A stretch of 64,000 nt of DNA, from contig CAVSBG010000001.1 of NCBI GenBank assembly GCA_963726125.1, positions 186,001 through 250,000 on the forward strand. The letters are read 5' to 3'. A program made the translations under genes and the position numbers. The notes under the pieces were generated by a model. It was given only the letters and a program-made list of their open reading frames with translations, was not told the origin of the DNA and searched no databases. Positions 44,301-52,906 of this stretch are shown piece after piece; the stretch's first letter is position 1, and each line of letters starts with the position of its first letter. Source of the stretch: JAMXLO01 sp963726125. GTDB lineage: Bacteria > Pseudomonadota > Alphaproteobacteria > Acetobacterales > Acetobacteraceae.

Positions 44301-45770
44301 ATGCTGTTCAATACACCCGAATTCGTACTCGGCTTCCTGCCGGTAGCTATGGTCGGCTTTTTCCTGACCGGTCGCATCGGTGGATCACGTTGGGCACTGC
44401 GCTGGCTGGTGCTCGCCAGCCTGTTCTTCTATGGCTGGTGGAACGCGAAGTTCGTGCTGCTGCTCGTGGGCTCTATCCTGGGCAACTACGCGATCGGGCA
44501 GCGCATTCTGCGGCTGACGCAGGCGGACAGACCACGCGCCGCGCACCACTGGCTGGTGGGCGGCGTGGTCCTCAACCTGGCGCTGCTGGGCTGGTTCAAA
44601 TACGCCAACTTCCTGATCGGTAACGCGGCCGCCGTCGCCGGGCTGCATGCGCCCGAGTTCGATATCTTCCTGCCGCTCGCCATCAGTTTCTTCACCTTCC
44701 AGCAGATCATGTTCCTGGCGGAGAGCCGCAGTGCCGACCGCATCGACGCCGGTCTGCTGCCCTATGCCGCGTTCGTTGCGTTCTTCCCGCACTTGATCGC
44801 CGGGCCGATCGTGCGGTCGCGCAACATCATGCCGCAACTGCTTGCCCCCGAGCTGATCGAACCGCGCGTGGATCATCTGACCGAGGGAATCACGATATTC
44901 CTGCTCGGGCTGGCGAAGAAGCTGGTGTTGGCGGACATGTTCGCCCGCTTCGCCGATGTCGGTTTTGATGCGGCGGCGCATGGGGCACCGCTGACGTTCG
45001 TGGAGGCCTGGTACGCCGCGGACGCCTACGCACTGCAGATCTACTTCGACTTCTCCGGCTATTCCGATATGGCCATCGGTCTGGCGTGCATGTTGAACGT
45101 GCGTTTTCCGCTCAACTTCTTCAGTCCTTACAAGGCGGCGAACATCGCCGAGTTCTGGCGGTGCTGGCACATCACGCTCAGTCAGTTCCTGCGCGACTAT
45201 GTGTATATACCGCTCGGTGGCAACCGGCACGGCGAAGTCCGGCGCAATCTCAACGTGATGGCGACTATGCTGCTCGGCGGATTGTGGCACGGTGCGGCAT
45301 GGAACTTCGTGCTGTGGGGCGGGCTGCATGCCATGTACCTCCTGGTGCACCGCCGGTTCCCGTGGCAGCTTCCTGCGCTTGCAGGACGCACGCTGACGTT
45401 GTTCGTTGTGGTCGTTGCATGGGTGCCGTTTCGCGCAACTGATTGGCACGCCACGGTGAGCATGCTGCGCGGCATGACCGGCTGCAACGGGATCGCGCTG
45501 CCGCAGATGATCGTGCATGCCGTGCCGCTGCTCGGGTTGGTCGTGACGCCGGTGCCATTGCTGCCGTACCTCGGCGACGCACGCACTCTGAGTTTCCCCG
45601 AGGTCTCGGCCTGTCTGTTGCTGGGTTGGATCATCGTCCTGGCGCTGCCAAGCGTGCATGAACTGTCGGAACGGGCGCGCGCCTGGGCGTTGACCAGCGG
45701 GTTCGCATTCACCGTTCAGGCGTTGTTCTTCGCCCCGCACGTCACGCCGTTTCTGTACTTTCAGTTCTGA
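44301..45770 (+). CDS. MBOAT-family O-acyltransferase (AlgI-like)
   Basis: 489 residues with about ten membrane helices. Transfers acetyl groups across the inner membrane to polysaccharide or cell-wall sugars. MBOAT signatures: FPHLIAGPIVRSRNIMPQL, LQIYFDFSGYSDMAIGLACM, FWRCWHITLSQFLRDYVYIP with His290, and LLGGLWHGAAWNFVLWGGLH with catalytic His330. The ATG at 44301 begins the typical MLFNTPEFVLGFLP; the frame is open earlier, antisense to hisZ, and is ignored. It directly precedes and touches the next gene, which encodes its probable periplasmic partner. The polymer being modified is not evident here. Confidence 0.92.
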   Translation: MLFNTPEFVLGFLPVAMVGFFLTGRIGGSRWALRWLVLASLFFYGWWNAKFVLLLVGSILGNYAIGQRILRLTQADRPRAAHHWLVGGVVLNLALLGWFKYANFLIGNAAAVAGLHAPEFDIFLPLAISFFTFQQIMFLAESRSADRIDAGLLPYAAFVAFFPHLIAGPIVRSRNIMPQLLAPELIEPRVDHLTEGITIFLLGLAKKLVLADMFARFADVGFDAAAHGAPLTFVEAWYAADAYALQIYFDFSGYSDMAIGLACMLNVRFPLNFFSPYKAANIAEFWRCWHITLSQFLRDYVYIPLGGNRHGEVRRNLNVMATMLLGGLWHGAAWNFVLWGGLHAMYLLVHRRFPWQLPALAGRTLTLFVVVVAWVPFRATDWHATVSMLRGMTGCNGIALPQMIVHAVPLLGLVVTPVPLLPYLGDARTLSFPEVSACLLLGWIIVLALPSVHELSERARAWALTSGFAFTVQALFFAPHVTPFLYFQF

Positions 45771-46906
45771 TGACCGTCGCCCCAGTCATCGCGAGCGATG
45801 TCAAGCGGGAGTCTGCCGGCTGTGCGCATGGTTGGAGCTTGCTTCGTTTCGGCCGCGACGACAGCGGACGCAAGGTCGCCCGGCTGATCAGCGCATGCCT
45901 GGCATCACTGTTGATATACGCGCTCGTCTTCGGTTTCATCGACGATCGGCCGCTCGCGCTTGGCTTTCTGCAAGAGCAGATCGATGCGAAGCTGGCACGC
46001 GGAGCATCGATCGACGGCCCGAAACTGGTGATCCTGGCTGGTTCCAACGGACCGTACTCACACCGTTGCGAAATAATCGAACGGATACTGGCAATGCCAT
46101 GTGTAAACGGTGGCGTCGCTGTCGGCATTGGCCTCGACTACCTGTTCACACGCTGGTCGCCACTGCTGCACCCCGGTGATGTGGTTTATCTGCCCATGGA
46201 GGAGGAGCAATACTCCCGCGGCCACCTGGCAACGGATCTCGGGCCGGACGCCTCCATCATGTTCCGCCATGACTGGCGCACCTTGGCTGCATTGCCGCCA
46301 CAACGTTGGGTCGCCGCATTGTTCTCGTTCGACCTGCCCGCCGCGCTGATGGGCCCGATCGAAATCGCCCTGGTCGCATCGGATTTCCACGACCCTCGGC
46401 AGGACATGACCGGCGGGACCAACGCGTGGGGCGATCATATCGGCCACACCGCCGCGATCGCAGCCACGAACCAGGGCGTGCTCGCATCAGCGCCGTCACC
46501 TCACGCCACCGCTGACGAAATCCGCAATGGTGACGGCGGGGCGTTGATCGCCGCATTTGTACGCGAGGCAATCGCGCATGGCGTGAACGTGATTGGCGGG
46601 CTACCCACGAAGTTCGCCGATGCACCGATGCCGGAAACCACACAAGATGCGATCCGCACCCTATACCTCTCTAACGGCGCCGATTTCCTGGAGCTGCCAA
46701 ATCAGAGCCGCTATCCGCGCACTGCTTTCTTCGATACGGGCGAGCACCTCAACGAGACCTGGCAGATCGAGAATTCGAAGCTGCTCGCGGAACAGCTCCG
46801 TATCTACTTCCGCCGCCGCTGCACCGCATGCGCCGACGTGACCGCGTCGCGCGCCCATTGCAGCAACTCGTCCTGCCTGTCCAACAAGTCCTCGGGCACC
46901 AGGTAA
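45770..46906 (+). CDS. SGNH/AlgJ-like partner of the MBOAT acyltransferase
   Basis: 378 residues. After an N-terminal membrane anchor (ARLISACLASLLIYALVFGF) comes a periplasmic SGNH-hydrolase-like domain: VILAGSNGPYSHRCEI with the candidate nucleophile Ser92, and a C-terminal TAFFDTGEHLNETWQ with the Asp/His pair. Such proteins complete acetyl transfer for MBOAT enzymes. The start overlaps the MBOAT stop by one base. The 40 residues before the anchor (VIASDVKRESAGCAHG...) look repeat-derived, and the last 30 residues (after RIYFRRR) are the antisense of the tfoX-like gene, so the true stop may have been lost. The 103-base overlap with a convergent gene is unusual. Confidence 0.75.
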   Translation: MTVAPVIASDVKRESAGCAHGWSLLRFGRDDSGRKVARLISACLASLLIYALVFGFIDDRPLALGFLQEQIDAKLARGASIDGPKLVILAGSNGPYSHRCEIIERILAMPCVNGGVAVGIGLDYLFTRWSPLLHPGDVVYLPMEEEQYSRGHLATDLGPDASIMFRHDWRTLAALPPQRWVAALFSFDLPAALMGPIEIALVASDFHDPRQDMTGGTNAWGDHIGHTAAIAATNQGVLASAPSPHATADEIRNGDGGALIAAFVREAIAHGVNVIGGLPTKFADAPMPETTQDAIRTLYLSNGADFLELPNQSRYPRTAFFDTGEHLNETWQIENSKLLAEQLRIYFRRRCTACADVTASRAHCSNSSCLSNKSSGTR

Positions 46907-47145
46907 TAAGCCGACAGGCTCACCTCGCGGGTGCCTCGCGTGTAGCTGAATGGCCGACTGCCGGCTCGCTCGAAGCGTTCACGCGTGGTGTCGTCGACGC
47001 GGAAATACAGCACGTCGCGCGCGATCAGGCCGAACATCACGCCGTTATGGAACAGGCCAACGCCACTGAACATGCGGCGCGCCATCGGATCGAGCGGACC
47101 GAGCAGGTCGAGGATGAAGTCTTGATAGCCGCGACTGACTGCCAT
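46804..47145 (-). CDS. TfoX N-terminal-domain protein
   Basis: 113 residues, a single TfoX N-terminal domain. Signature: DFILDLLGPLDPMARRMFSG, VGLFHNGVMFGLIARDVLYF and FERAGSRPFSYTRGTREVSL. Related TfoX/Sxy proteins regulate competence genes, but stand-alone N-terminal domains in alphaproteobacteria have no settled function. It begins 3 bases after the serA stop, so it is the last gene of the serC-serA-tfoX operon. Its 3' end overlaps the convergent SGNH-like gene by 103 bases. Confidence 0.88.
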   Translation of the reverse strand: MAVSRGYQDFILDLLGPLDPMARRMFSGVGLFHNGVMFGLIARDVLYFRVDDTTRERFERAGSRPFSYTRGTREVSLSAYYLVPEDLLDRQDELLQWARDAVTSAHAVQRRRK

Positions 47146-47148
47146 CGA

Positions 47149-48735
47149 TCAGAAAGCCAGCGACGTCGCCTGCACGACAAGTGGCAGCGTCCGCACCATC
47201 GACAGCACAGCTTCCGGCACGTCCTCATCGACCGACACCAGACAGATCGCATCGCCTCCCTGGCTGGCGCGGCCCAGATGGAACGTTGCGATGTTGATGC
47301 CCGCGCCGGCCAGCGTTGCACCGAAACGACCTATGAAACCCGGCTTGTCCTGATTGGTGACGTAAAGCATGTGCGGTGCGAAGTCGGCCTCGACGCGGAT
47401 ACCCTTGATCTCAACGACACGGGGACGTGAGCCGGCGAACAGGGTGCCGGCGACTGAACGCGAGAGCTGATCGGTTTCCACGGTGACGCGCACCAGGGTT
47501 TGGTATTCGCTTGGCCGATCATGCACGGTCTCGGCAACGTCGATGCCGTGATCGCGCGCGGCGATCGGGGCGTTCACCATGTTGATCCCTTCCATCACCG
47601 GCGTCATCAGACCGGCAAGCGCTGCGGCGGTCAGTGGGCGGGTGTTCAACGCGGCAACCTGGCCTTCATATTCGATCATTACGCGGCGAATGACGCCGTC
47701 GCGCGCGTGCGTGAGCTGTCCGGCAAACGCGCCGAGCAACCGGCATAGCTCCATGTAGGGCTTCAGGCGCGGCGCATCCTCGCCGGAGACCGACGGCATG
47801 TTGATCGCGTTCGCGACGGCGCCCGTCAACAGGAAGTCGCTCATCTGCTCGGCAACTTGTAACGCAACATTCTCTTGCGCCTCCGCGGTGGCGGCGCCGA
47901 GGTGCGGCGTGCAGACAACGTTCTCCAGTCCGAACAGCGGTGATTGCGTGGCGGGCTCGATCTCGAACACATCGAGAGCGGCGCCGGCGACATGGCCGGC
48001 CTGGACCGCTTCGGCCAGGGCGAGCTCGTCCACCAGGCCACCGCGCGCGCAATTGATGATGCGAACGCCGCGTTGGGTTTTCGCCAGGGCTTCCCGCGAC
48101 AGCAGGTTGCGGGTCGCATCGGTCAGTGGCGTGTGTAGGGTGATGATGTCGGCGCGTGCCAGCAGATCGTCGAACTCGACCTTCTCCACGCCGAGTTCCA
48201 TCGCGCGTTTTTCGTTGAGGAAGGGGTCGTAGGCGACGACGCGCATCTTTAGCCCAATGGCGCGATCGGCGACGATGGAGCCGATGTTGCCGCAGCCGAC
48301 CAGACCGAGCGTCTTGCCGGTCAGCTCGACGCCCATGAAGCGGTTCTTCTCCCACTTGCCGGCCTTGGTTGACGCCGAGGCTTCGGGGATCTGGCGGGCG
48401 AGCGCGAACATCATGGCGATGGCGTGCTCGGCGGTGGTGATGGTGTTGCCGTGTGGGGTGTTCATTACGACGACTCCGCGGGCGGTGGCGGAACGAACAT
48501 CCACGTTGTCGACGCCGATGCCGGCGCGGCCGACGACTTTGAGGTTGGTCGCGACTTCGAGCAGTTCGCGCGTCACCTTGGTGGCGGAGCGAACCGCGAG
48601 CCCATCATATGGCGCAATGATCGCGCGCAGGTCGGCGGGAGAGAGGCCGGGATTTAGGTCTACCTCGACGCCGCGGCGGCGGAAGATCTCGACGGCGGCC
48701 GGCGAGAGTTTGTCGCTGATCAGGACTTTGGGCAT
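47149..48735 (-). CDS. serA: D-3-phosphoglycerate dehydrogenase
   Basis: 528 residues, long form with ACT domain. Oxidises 3-phosphoglycerate to 3-phosphohydroxypyruvate with NAD, the first step of serine synthesis. Substrate domain ends near residue 100 (GRAGIGVDNVDVRSATARGV), the NAD-binding motif is GLVGCGNIGSIVADRA, the catalytic Arg is in INCARGGLVDE and the His in VCTPHLGAATAEAQ. An intervening ASB-type domain and a C-terminal ACT domain (YVTNQDKPGFIGRFGATLAG) follow, the latter for serine feedback. It follows serC across a 127-base gap that holds a long inverted repeat. Confidence 0.97.
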   Translation of the reverse strand: MPKVLISDKLSPAAVEIFRRRGVEVDLNPGLSPADLRAIIAPYDGLAVRSATKVTRELLEVATNLKVVGRAGIGVDNVDVRSATARGVVVMNTPHGNTITTAEHAIAMMFALARQIPEASASTKAGKWEKNRFMGVELTGKTLGLVGCGNIGSIVADRAIGLKMRVVAYDPFLNEKRAMELGVEKVEFDDLLARADIITLHTPLTDATRNLLSREALAKTQRGVRIINCARGGLVDELALAEAVQAGHVAGAALDVFEIEPATQSPLFGLENVVCTPHLGAATAEAQENVALQVAEQMSDFLLTGAVANAINMPSVSGEDAPRLKPYMELCRLLGAFAGQLTHARDGVIRRVMIEYEGQVAALNTRPLTAAALAGLMTPVMEGINMVNAPIAARDHGIDVAETVHDRPSEYQTLVRVTVETDQLSRSVAGTLFAGSRPRVVEIKGIRVEADFAPHMLYVTNQDKPGFIGRFGATLAGAGINIATFHLGRASQGGDAICLVSVDEDVPEAVLSMVRTLPLVVQATSLAF

Positions 48736-48768
48736 TGCGGTTGCTCGCTGGTTTGGTGTGGGGGTGGC

Positions 48769-48856
48769 ACCCCCTCCCTACCCTCCCCCGCTGCGCGGGA
48801 GAGGGAAGTGTTCCGGCCCCCTCTCCCGCGGCAGCGGGGGAGGGTAGGGAGGGGGT
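48769..48856. repeat. Near-perfect long inverted repeat between serC and serA
   Basis: Left arm 48769-48805 and right arm 48819-48856 are complementary over about 37 bases with one extra base in the right arm, loop 13 bases. Each arm is a copy of repeat family A (compare 39185-39222). It begins 6 bases after the serC stop. In the mRNA it would be a very stable hairpin, able to slow or end transcription or protect the serC message. Confidence 0.85.
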
Positions 48857-48862
48857 TTCGCG

Positions 48863-50011
48863 TTATTCGGCTGCTGTCGCCACGTGCTCGGAAGCCACTG
48901 CGCCATGCGCCCACTCGAGCCACGGCAACAGCGCTTCGATATCCGCGGTATCCACAGTCGCGCCGCCCCAGATCCGCAATCCCGGCGGCGCATCGCGATA
49001 TGCGGCGATGTCGTAGGCGACGCCTTCTTTCTCCAGCAGCGCCGCCATCGGCTTCGCCGCCTCCGGCACCGTCAGCGTCAGACAAATCGAGGTGCACGAG
49101 CGCGTTGCCGCGTCCCGGCACAGAAAATCCACCCAATTGGTCTGTGCCACCCAGTGCTCGATCGCGGCCAGGTTCGCTTCCGATCGCGCGGCCAAGCCAT
49201 CCAGACCGCCGACGGAGTCCGCCCAGCGCAAGCCGTCCAGCGCGTCCTCGACACACAGCATCGACGGCGTATTGATCGTTTCGCCCTTAAAGATGCCGTC
49301 GATCAGCTTGCCGCCCGAGGTCAGTCGAAAGATCTTCGGCAACGGCCACGCCGGCTTGTAGGTCAGCAGCCGTTCCACCGCGCGCGGTGACAGCGCCAGC
49401 ATGCCATGGGCCGCCTCGCCGCCCAGCACCTTCTGCCAGGACCAGGTCACGACATCGAGCTTGTCCCATGCCAGCCGCATCGCGAACGCCGCTGACGTGG
49501 CATCGCATATCGTCAGGCCCTGCCGATCGGATGCGATCCAGTCGCCGTTCGGCACCCGCACGCCGGAGGTGGTGCCATTCCACGGGAACACCACGTCGTG
49601 TGAAAAATCCACCGCGGCGAGATCCGGCAACTCCCCATACGGCGCGCTCAGCACCCGCGCGTCCGGCAGCTTGAGCTGCTTCACCACGTCGGTCGCCCAG
49701 CCCTCTCCGAAGCTTTCAAATGCAACCACATCGACCGGCCGGGTGCCGAGCAGCGACCACAGCGCCATCTCGATGGCGCCGGTATCAGACGCGGGAACGA
49801 TCCCAAGGCGCCAGTCGGCAGGCATGCCCAGGATCGCGCGCGACCGCTCGATCACCTCGGCAAGGCGCGCTTTCGGTTTGCTGGCGCGGTGACTGCGACC
49901 GAGCATCGCGCCAGACAGCGCATCCAGCGTGAAGCCGGGACGCTTGGCGCAGGGGCCGGAGGAGAAGTTGGGATTGGCCGGACGCAGGTCCGGTTTCGCG
50001 GCGATTGCCAT
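48863..50011 (-). CDS. serC: Phosphoserine aminotransferase
   Basis: 382 residues. Makes phosphoserine from 3-phosphohydroxypyruvate and glutamate with PLP. Begins with the family-typical PNFSSGPCAKRPGFTLDAL, has GRSHRASKPKARLAEVIERS, LGIVPASDTGAIEMALWSLL, and the PLP lysine Lys194 in WSWQKVLGGEAAHG; FRLTSGGKLIDGIFKGETIN is another conserved block. It is the alphaproteobacterial/archaeal-like type rather than the E. coli type. First gene of the serC-serA-tfoX operon, with its own promoter and a structured leader overlapping the ribosome site. Confidence 0.95.
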   Translation of the reverse strand: MAIAAKPDLRPANPNFSSGPCAKRPGFTLDALSGAMLGRSHRASKPKARLAEVIERSRAILGMPADWRLGIVPASDTGAIEMALWSLLGTRPVDVVAFESFGEGWATDVVKQLKLPDARVLSAPYGELPDLAAVDFSHDVVFPWNGTTSGVRVPNGDWIASDRQGLTICDATSAAFAMRLAWDKLDVVTWSWQKVLGGEAAHGMLALSPRAVERLLTYKPAWPLPKIFRLTSGGKLIDGIFKGETINTPSMLCVEDALDGLRWADSVGGLDGLAARSEANLAAIEHWVAQTNWVDFLCRDAATRSCTSICLTLTVPEAAKPMAALLEKEGVAYDIAAYRDAPPGLRIWGGATVDTADIEALLPWLEWAHGAVASEHVATAAE

Positions 50012-50017
50012 TATCGG

Positions 50018-50056
50018 CTCTCCCTTTCAGAAGAGAAGCGCCCCGGTGGGGGGGCG
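50018..50056 (-). ncRNA. serC leader, two tandem hairpins (serC-motif-like)
   Basis: On the minus strand: stem CGCCCC / GGGGCG (50039-50056), then stem CTCTTC / GGAGAG with loop TGAAAG (50018-50035), which contains the AAGGGAG ribosome site of serC. The layout, two hairpins beginning near the transcription start and ending at the ribosome site of serC, agrees with the alphaproteobacterial serC RNA motif. The match is by layout, not by covariance search. Confidence 0.5.
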
Positions 50057-50069
50057 TGACCCGGGCGGG

Positions 50070-50099
50070 GGTATAGCGAGATGGTTGACAGCGCGTCAA
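50070..50099 (-). promoter_or_regulatory. Sigma-70-type promoter of serC
   Basis: Minus strand -35 TTGACG (50094-50099) and -10 TATACC (50070-50075), spacing 18 (or CTATAC with spacing 17). Transcription would start near 50063, just ahead of the leader hairpins. Confidence 0.65.
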
Positions 50100-50111
50100 T
50101 GACTACGCTCG

Positions 50112-50537
50112 ATGGCCTTCATGCAAGATAAGGCTCGCTATGCAGGTGGGTGCCTGTGCGGTGCTTTGCGTTACGCAGCCGAGGGCAACCCGTCGTTCGC
50201 CGGACTTTGCTATTGCGCCGATTGCCGCAAGGCCTCCGGTTCAGGGTTCATCCCGTTCATGGGGTTCGCCAGCAGCGCGGTACGCTTCAGCGGCGAAACC
50301 CGGCAGTTCCGATCGAAGTCGTTCCGCGGCACTGATGCCGTGCGCAACTTCTGTCCCGCGTGCGGCGGCCTCGTGTTTGGTGGCGAAGTCGGCAAGGACA
50401 CGTCCCACACGATCTATGCGGGTTCGCTGGATGATCCGACGCTGTTCCATCCAACGATCGCGATTTTCGTGCGCGATCGTCCGGCGTGGGTCGCGATATC
50501 GCCGGACCTGACGCCATTCGACACGCTGCCGGATTAA
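50112..50537 (+). CDS. GFA/CENP-V-family zinc protein
   Basis: 141 residues. The glutathione-dependent formaldehyde-activating enzyme fold: YAGGCLCGALRYAAEG, LCYCADCRKASGSGFIPFMG and RNFCPACGGLVFGG give the pairs of zinc-binding cysteines, followed by SLDDPTLFHPTIAIFVRDRP, all standard. Most members have no proven enzyme activity; the original formaldehyde/glutathione role applies to few. Divergent from serC; the start codons are 100 bases apart, and the serC -35 lies just 12 bases before this gene. Confidence 0.9.
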   Translation: MAFMQDKARYAGGCLCGALRYAAEGNPSFAGLCYCADCRKASGSGFIPFMGFASSAVRFSGETRQFRSKSFRGTDAVRNFCPACGGLVFGGEVGKDTSHTIYAGSLDDPTLFHPTIAIFVRDRPAWVAISPDLTPFDTLPD

Positions 50538-50540
50538 GCT

Positions 50541-51561
50541 TTACGGCTCGAACTTCAGCACTACGCGGAAGCGCGCGTTGCCGCTCACCATCCGGTCGTA
50601 GGCAGCCTGCGCCTGTTCGAACGGGAACACCTCGTTCATCGAGGTAACGGAATTGAGCTGACTGAACTTCAAGGTGTCTTCCAGAGTCAGCCGCGGTGCC
50701 GGAGTACCACCCGCGCACCGAAGCCCGCTTGAACAGCATGCCCAACAAATCGATCGTGAGATTGCCGACCGCGCCAATCACCATCATGGTCCCGTTGACG
50801 CCGAGGCCGCCGGAGATTGCCTGCATGGCGTCCGCGTTGGTGACGGTGGCGAGAATGGCCTTGGCACCGCCCATGGCCTGCAATGCCTTGGCCGGATCTT
50901 GTGTATTGGTATCGATATAATCGTGCGCACCGAGGGACCGCACCAGGGCTTCCTTGTCGCGACCTCGATTGACGGCCACCGTGCGGAACCCCTGGCGGGC
51001 AGCGAACTGTATGCCCAGATGACCGAGACCGCCGACACCATGGACCGCAACCAGATCGCCAGGCCGCGCGCCACTGTTGCGCAGTGCGTTGAAGGTGGTG
51101 ATGCCGGCGCACAGCAGCGGTGCGGATTCCACCGCATCCAGCCCGTCCGGCACGCGCACCACCGCCGAGGCGAGTGCCAGCATATGGGTGGCATAGCCGC
51201 CATCACGAGAAACGCCGGTCGCGCCCTGCACGTTCTCGCAGGCGAAGGTGTCGCCGCGCCGGCAGTTGCCACAATAGCCGCAATAGCCGGGAGACCAGCC
51301 GACCCCGACCCGGGCGCCAATGGCGAAACCCTCGACGTCGGGACCGAGGGCGTCGATCACGCCGATGACCTCATGACCGGGGATGCGCGGATAGGCGATG
51401 CCGGGGAATGCGCCCTCGACTGTCACGGTGTCGCTGTGACAGACGCCGCAGGCTTGGACGCGAATGCGGACCTCGTGATGGCCGGGCTCCGGCAGGTCAC
51501 GTTCGACCATGCGAAGGCGGGCGTGGGGTTCCGGGACGATCATCGCGCGCATCTTTGCCAT
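50541..51561 (-). pseudogene. Zinc-dependent alcohol dehydrogenase, frameshifted
   Basis: Medium-chain NAD(P)-dependent alcohol dehydrogenase. The first frame shows QACGVCHSDTVTVEG with a catalytic-zinc Cys, GHEVIGVIDALG, the structural-zinc loop CGYCGNCRRGDTFACEN, AVHGVGGLGHLGIQFAARQG (nucleotide binding) and VRGWYSGTAADS. There it shifts at about 50681: dropping one G lets it continue EDTLKFSQLNSVTSMNEVFP, and FEQAQAAYDRMVSGNARFRV to the stop at 50541, a typical family ending. Reconstructed length is about 340. ATG 51561 has GGAGG five bases upstream. As written, translation runs past the stop in the wrong frame into the GFA gene. Confidence 0.88.
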
Positions 51562-51678
51562 GGCTACCTCCATCGTGGACCGGAGCGTTATGGGCTGGGT
51601 GCCTAACGGTTCTTGAAGGAAACCTCCCCGTCCCCTTGCGGAGGGGGCGCTGCGAGCTCAACGAAACGCCAGCCCAAT

Positions 51679-52596
51679 TCACGCCAACCCGACAACCTCC
51701 GCCACCGCGTCCACCTGCTCGACATAACGCGACACCGGGTTCAGCAGCAGATGATTGGCGCCCATCGAAACCAGTTCGCCCAGTTTCTGGCGCACCTGTT
51801 CCGGCGTGCCGTGTATACCGGACGCATCGGTGCCAGGCGGGTTATGGTACACTTCTGTGAACCAACGATGCAGCTCCGCACGCGCAACCTCGGGGCGTTC
51901 ATCGACCGCCATAAACACGCGCTTCGAGATCGGGTAATGCGCGGGATCGCGCCCTGCTCGTTCCAACGCTTCGCGCAGCAGCGGTACGGAGCGCGCAAAT
52001 TCCGCAATGCTGGAGCCGCCGGAGCCCATCCATCCATCCGCCAGCGACGCCGACCGCCGCACCGCATCGGGATGACCGACACCCATCCATAGCGGCAACG
52101 GCTTTTGCACCGGCTTCAGCGGCATCGTGCCGCCTTCCAACTGGTAGAATGTGCCGTGATAGTCCACGCGGTCCTGCGTCCATAGAGCGCGGATCAGCTC
52201 GACCTCTTCGCGAAAGCGGCGCACGCGCCCAGTCTGCGGCACGCTGAACTGCTCGTAGTGGTGCTCGCGTCCCAGGCCAACCCCGAGGATCGCCCGTCCG
52301 CCGCTCAGCCTGTCGAGCGTTGCCCACTGATGCGCCACCGTCATCGGGCTGTGGATCGCCAGCACCACGACCGACGCACCGAGCCGGATCCGCTGTGTCA
52401 CCGCGGCCGCGTAGGTCAACACTCCAATCGGATCGAAGCTGGTGACGTGGTCCAGCGTGTTCTCGGTGACCCAGAGGTCGCTGAACCCGAGCGCCTCGGC
52501 GCGCTCTGCCACGGTGCGCACCGCCGTCACATCGATCGCATCAGGCGAACGGTGCGGCAGCGACATGCCGAATGGGATCTGATCCTTCAGTGCCAT
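51679..52596 (-). CDS. LLM-class flavin-dependent oxidoreductase
   Basis: 305 residues from ATG 52596, which has GGAGG eight bases upstream; the frame is open 9 codons earlier. Luciferase-like monooxygenase fold: TVAERAEALGFSDLWVTENT, THAVTQRIRLGASVVVL-type strand (AAAVTQRIRLGASVVVLAIH), LDRLSGGRAILGVGLGREHH and PLWMGVGHPDAVRRSASLAD. It binds FMN or F420 and oxidises an unknown substrate. Single gene, between the broken alcohol dehydrogenase and an inverted-repeat spacer. Confidence 0.88.
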   Translation of the reverse strand: MALKDQIPFGMSLPHRSPDAIDVTAVRTVAERAEALGFSDLWVTENTLDHVTSFDPIGVLTYAAAVTQRIRLGASVVVLAIHSPMTVAHQWATLDRLSGGRAILGVGLGREHHYEQFSVPQTGRVRRFREEVELIRALWTQDRVDYHGTFYQLEGGTMPLKPVQKPLPLWMGVGHPDAVRRSASLADGWMGSGGSSIAEFARSVPLLREALERAGRDPAHYPISKRVFMAVDERPEVARAELHRWFTEVYHNPPGTDASGIHGTPEQVRQKLGELVSMGANHLLLNPVSRYVEQVDAVAEVVGLA

Positions 52597-52906
52597 GCGA
52601 AATGCCTCCACGGTTGGATCCAACAGCCAATTGAATTGCTTCGCTGGATCGTGGGCGCAGGCTGGCGCAACAGAGCCCCCGTCGGCAAGGTCCGAACCGC
52701 CCCCCGCACAGCAAGTATTTTCGGCCGCAGATTACGCAGAGTACGCAGATGAAGAAGGCTCCACTGCGTCAGCATCGGACAATACTGCGATACAAAGTCT
52801 CAACCGCGTAGCATTTTCGTCTATCTGCGCAATCTGCGGCGAATATTTCCTTATACTTTCCTGAGCCTCGACACCCAAGATTGTCGTGCTCATTAGAATG
52901 CTATTC
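52597..52906. other. Spacer with inverted repeat
   Basis: 310 bases with no gene supported; it holds the inverted repeat at 52725-52839 and is less GC-rich than its surroundings. Confidence 0.5.
52725..52839. repeat. Inverted repeat of the CCGCAGATTACGCAGA type
   Basis: Left arm CCGCAGATTACGCAGA begins at 52725 and is followed by a second GTACGCAGAT unit to 52750; right arm ATCTGCGCAATCTGCGG at 52823-52839 is its complement with one change. The 70 bases between are AT-richer. Elements with this arm sequence are common between genes in diverse Gram-negatives. Confidence 0.6.

Noticed and set aside
44385..45740. 451-residue minus-strand frame opposite the MBOAT gene
   Set aside because: Antisense shadow; no membrane or enzyme motif, while the plus-strand MBOAT signatures are clear.
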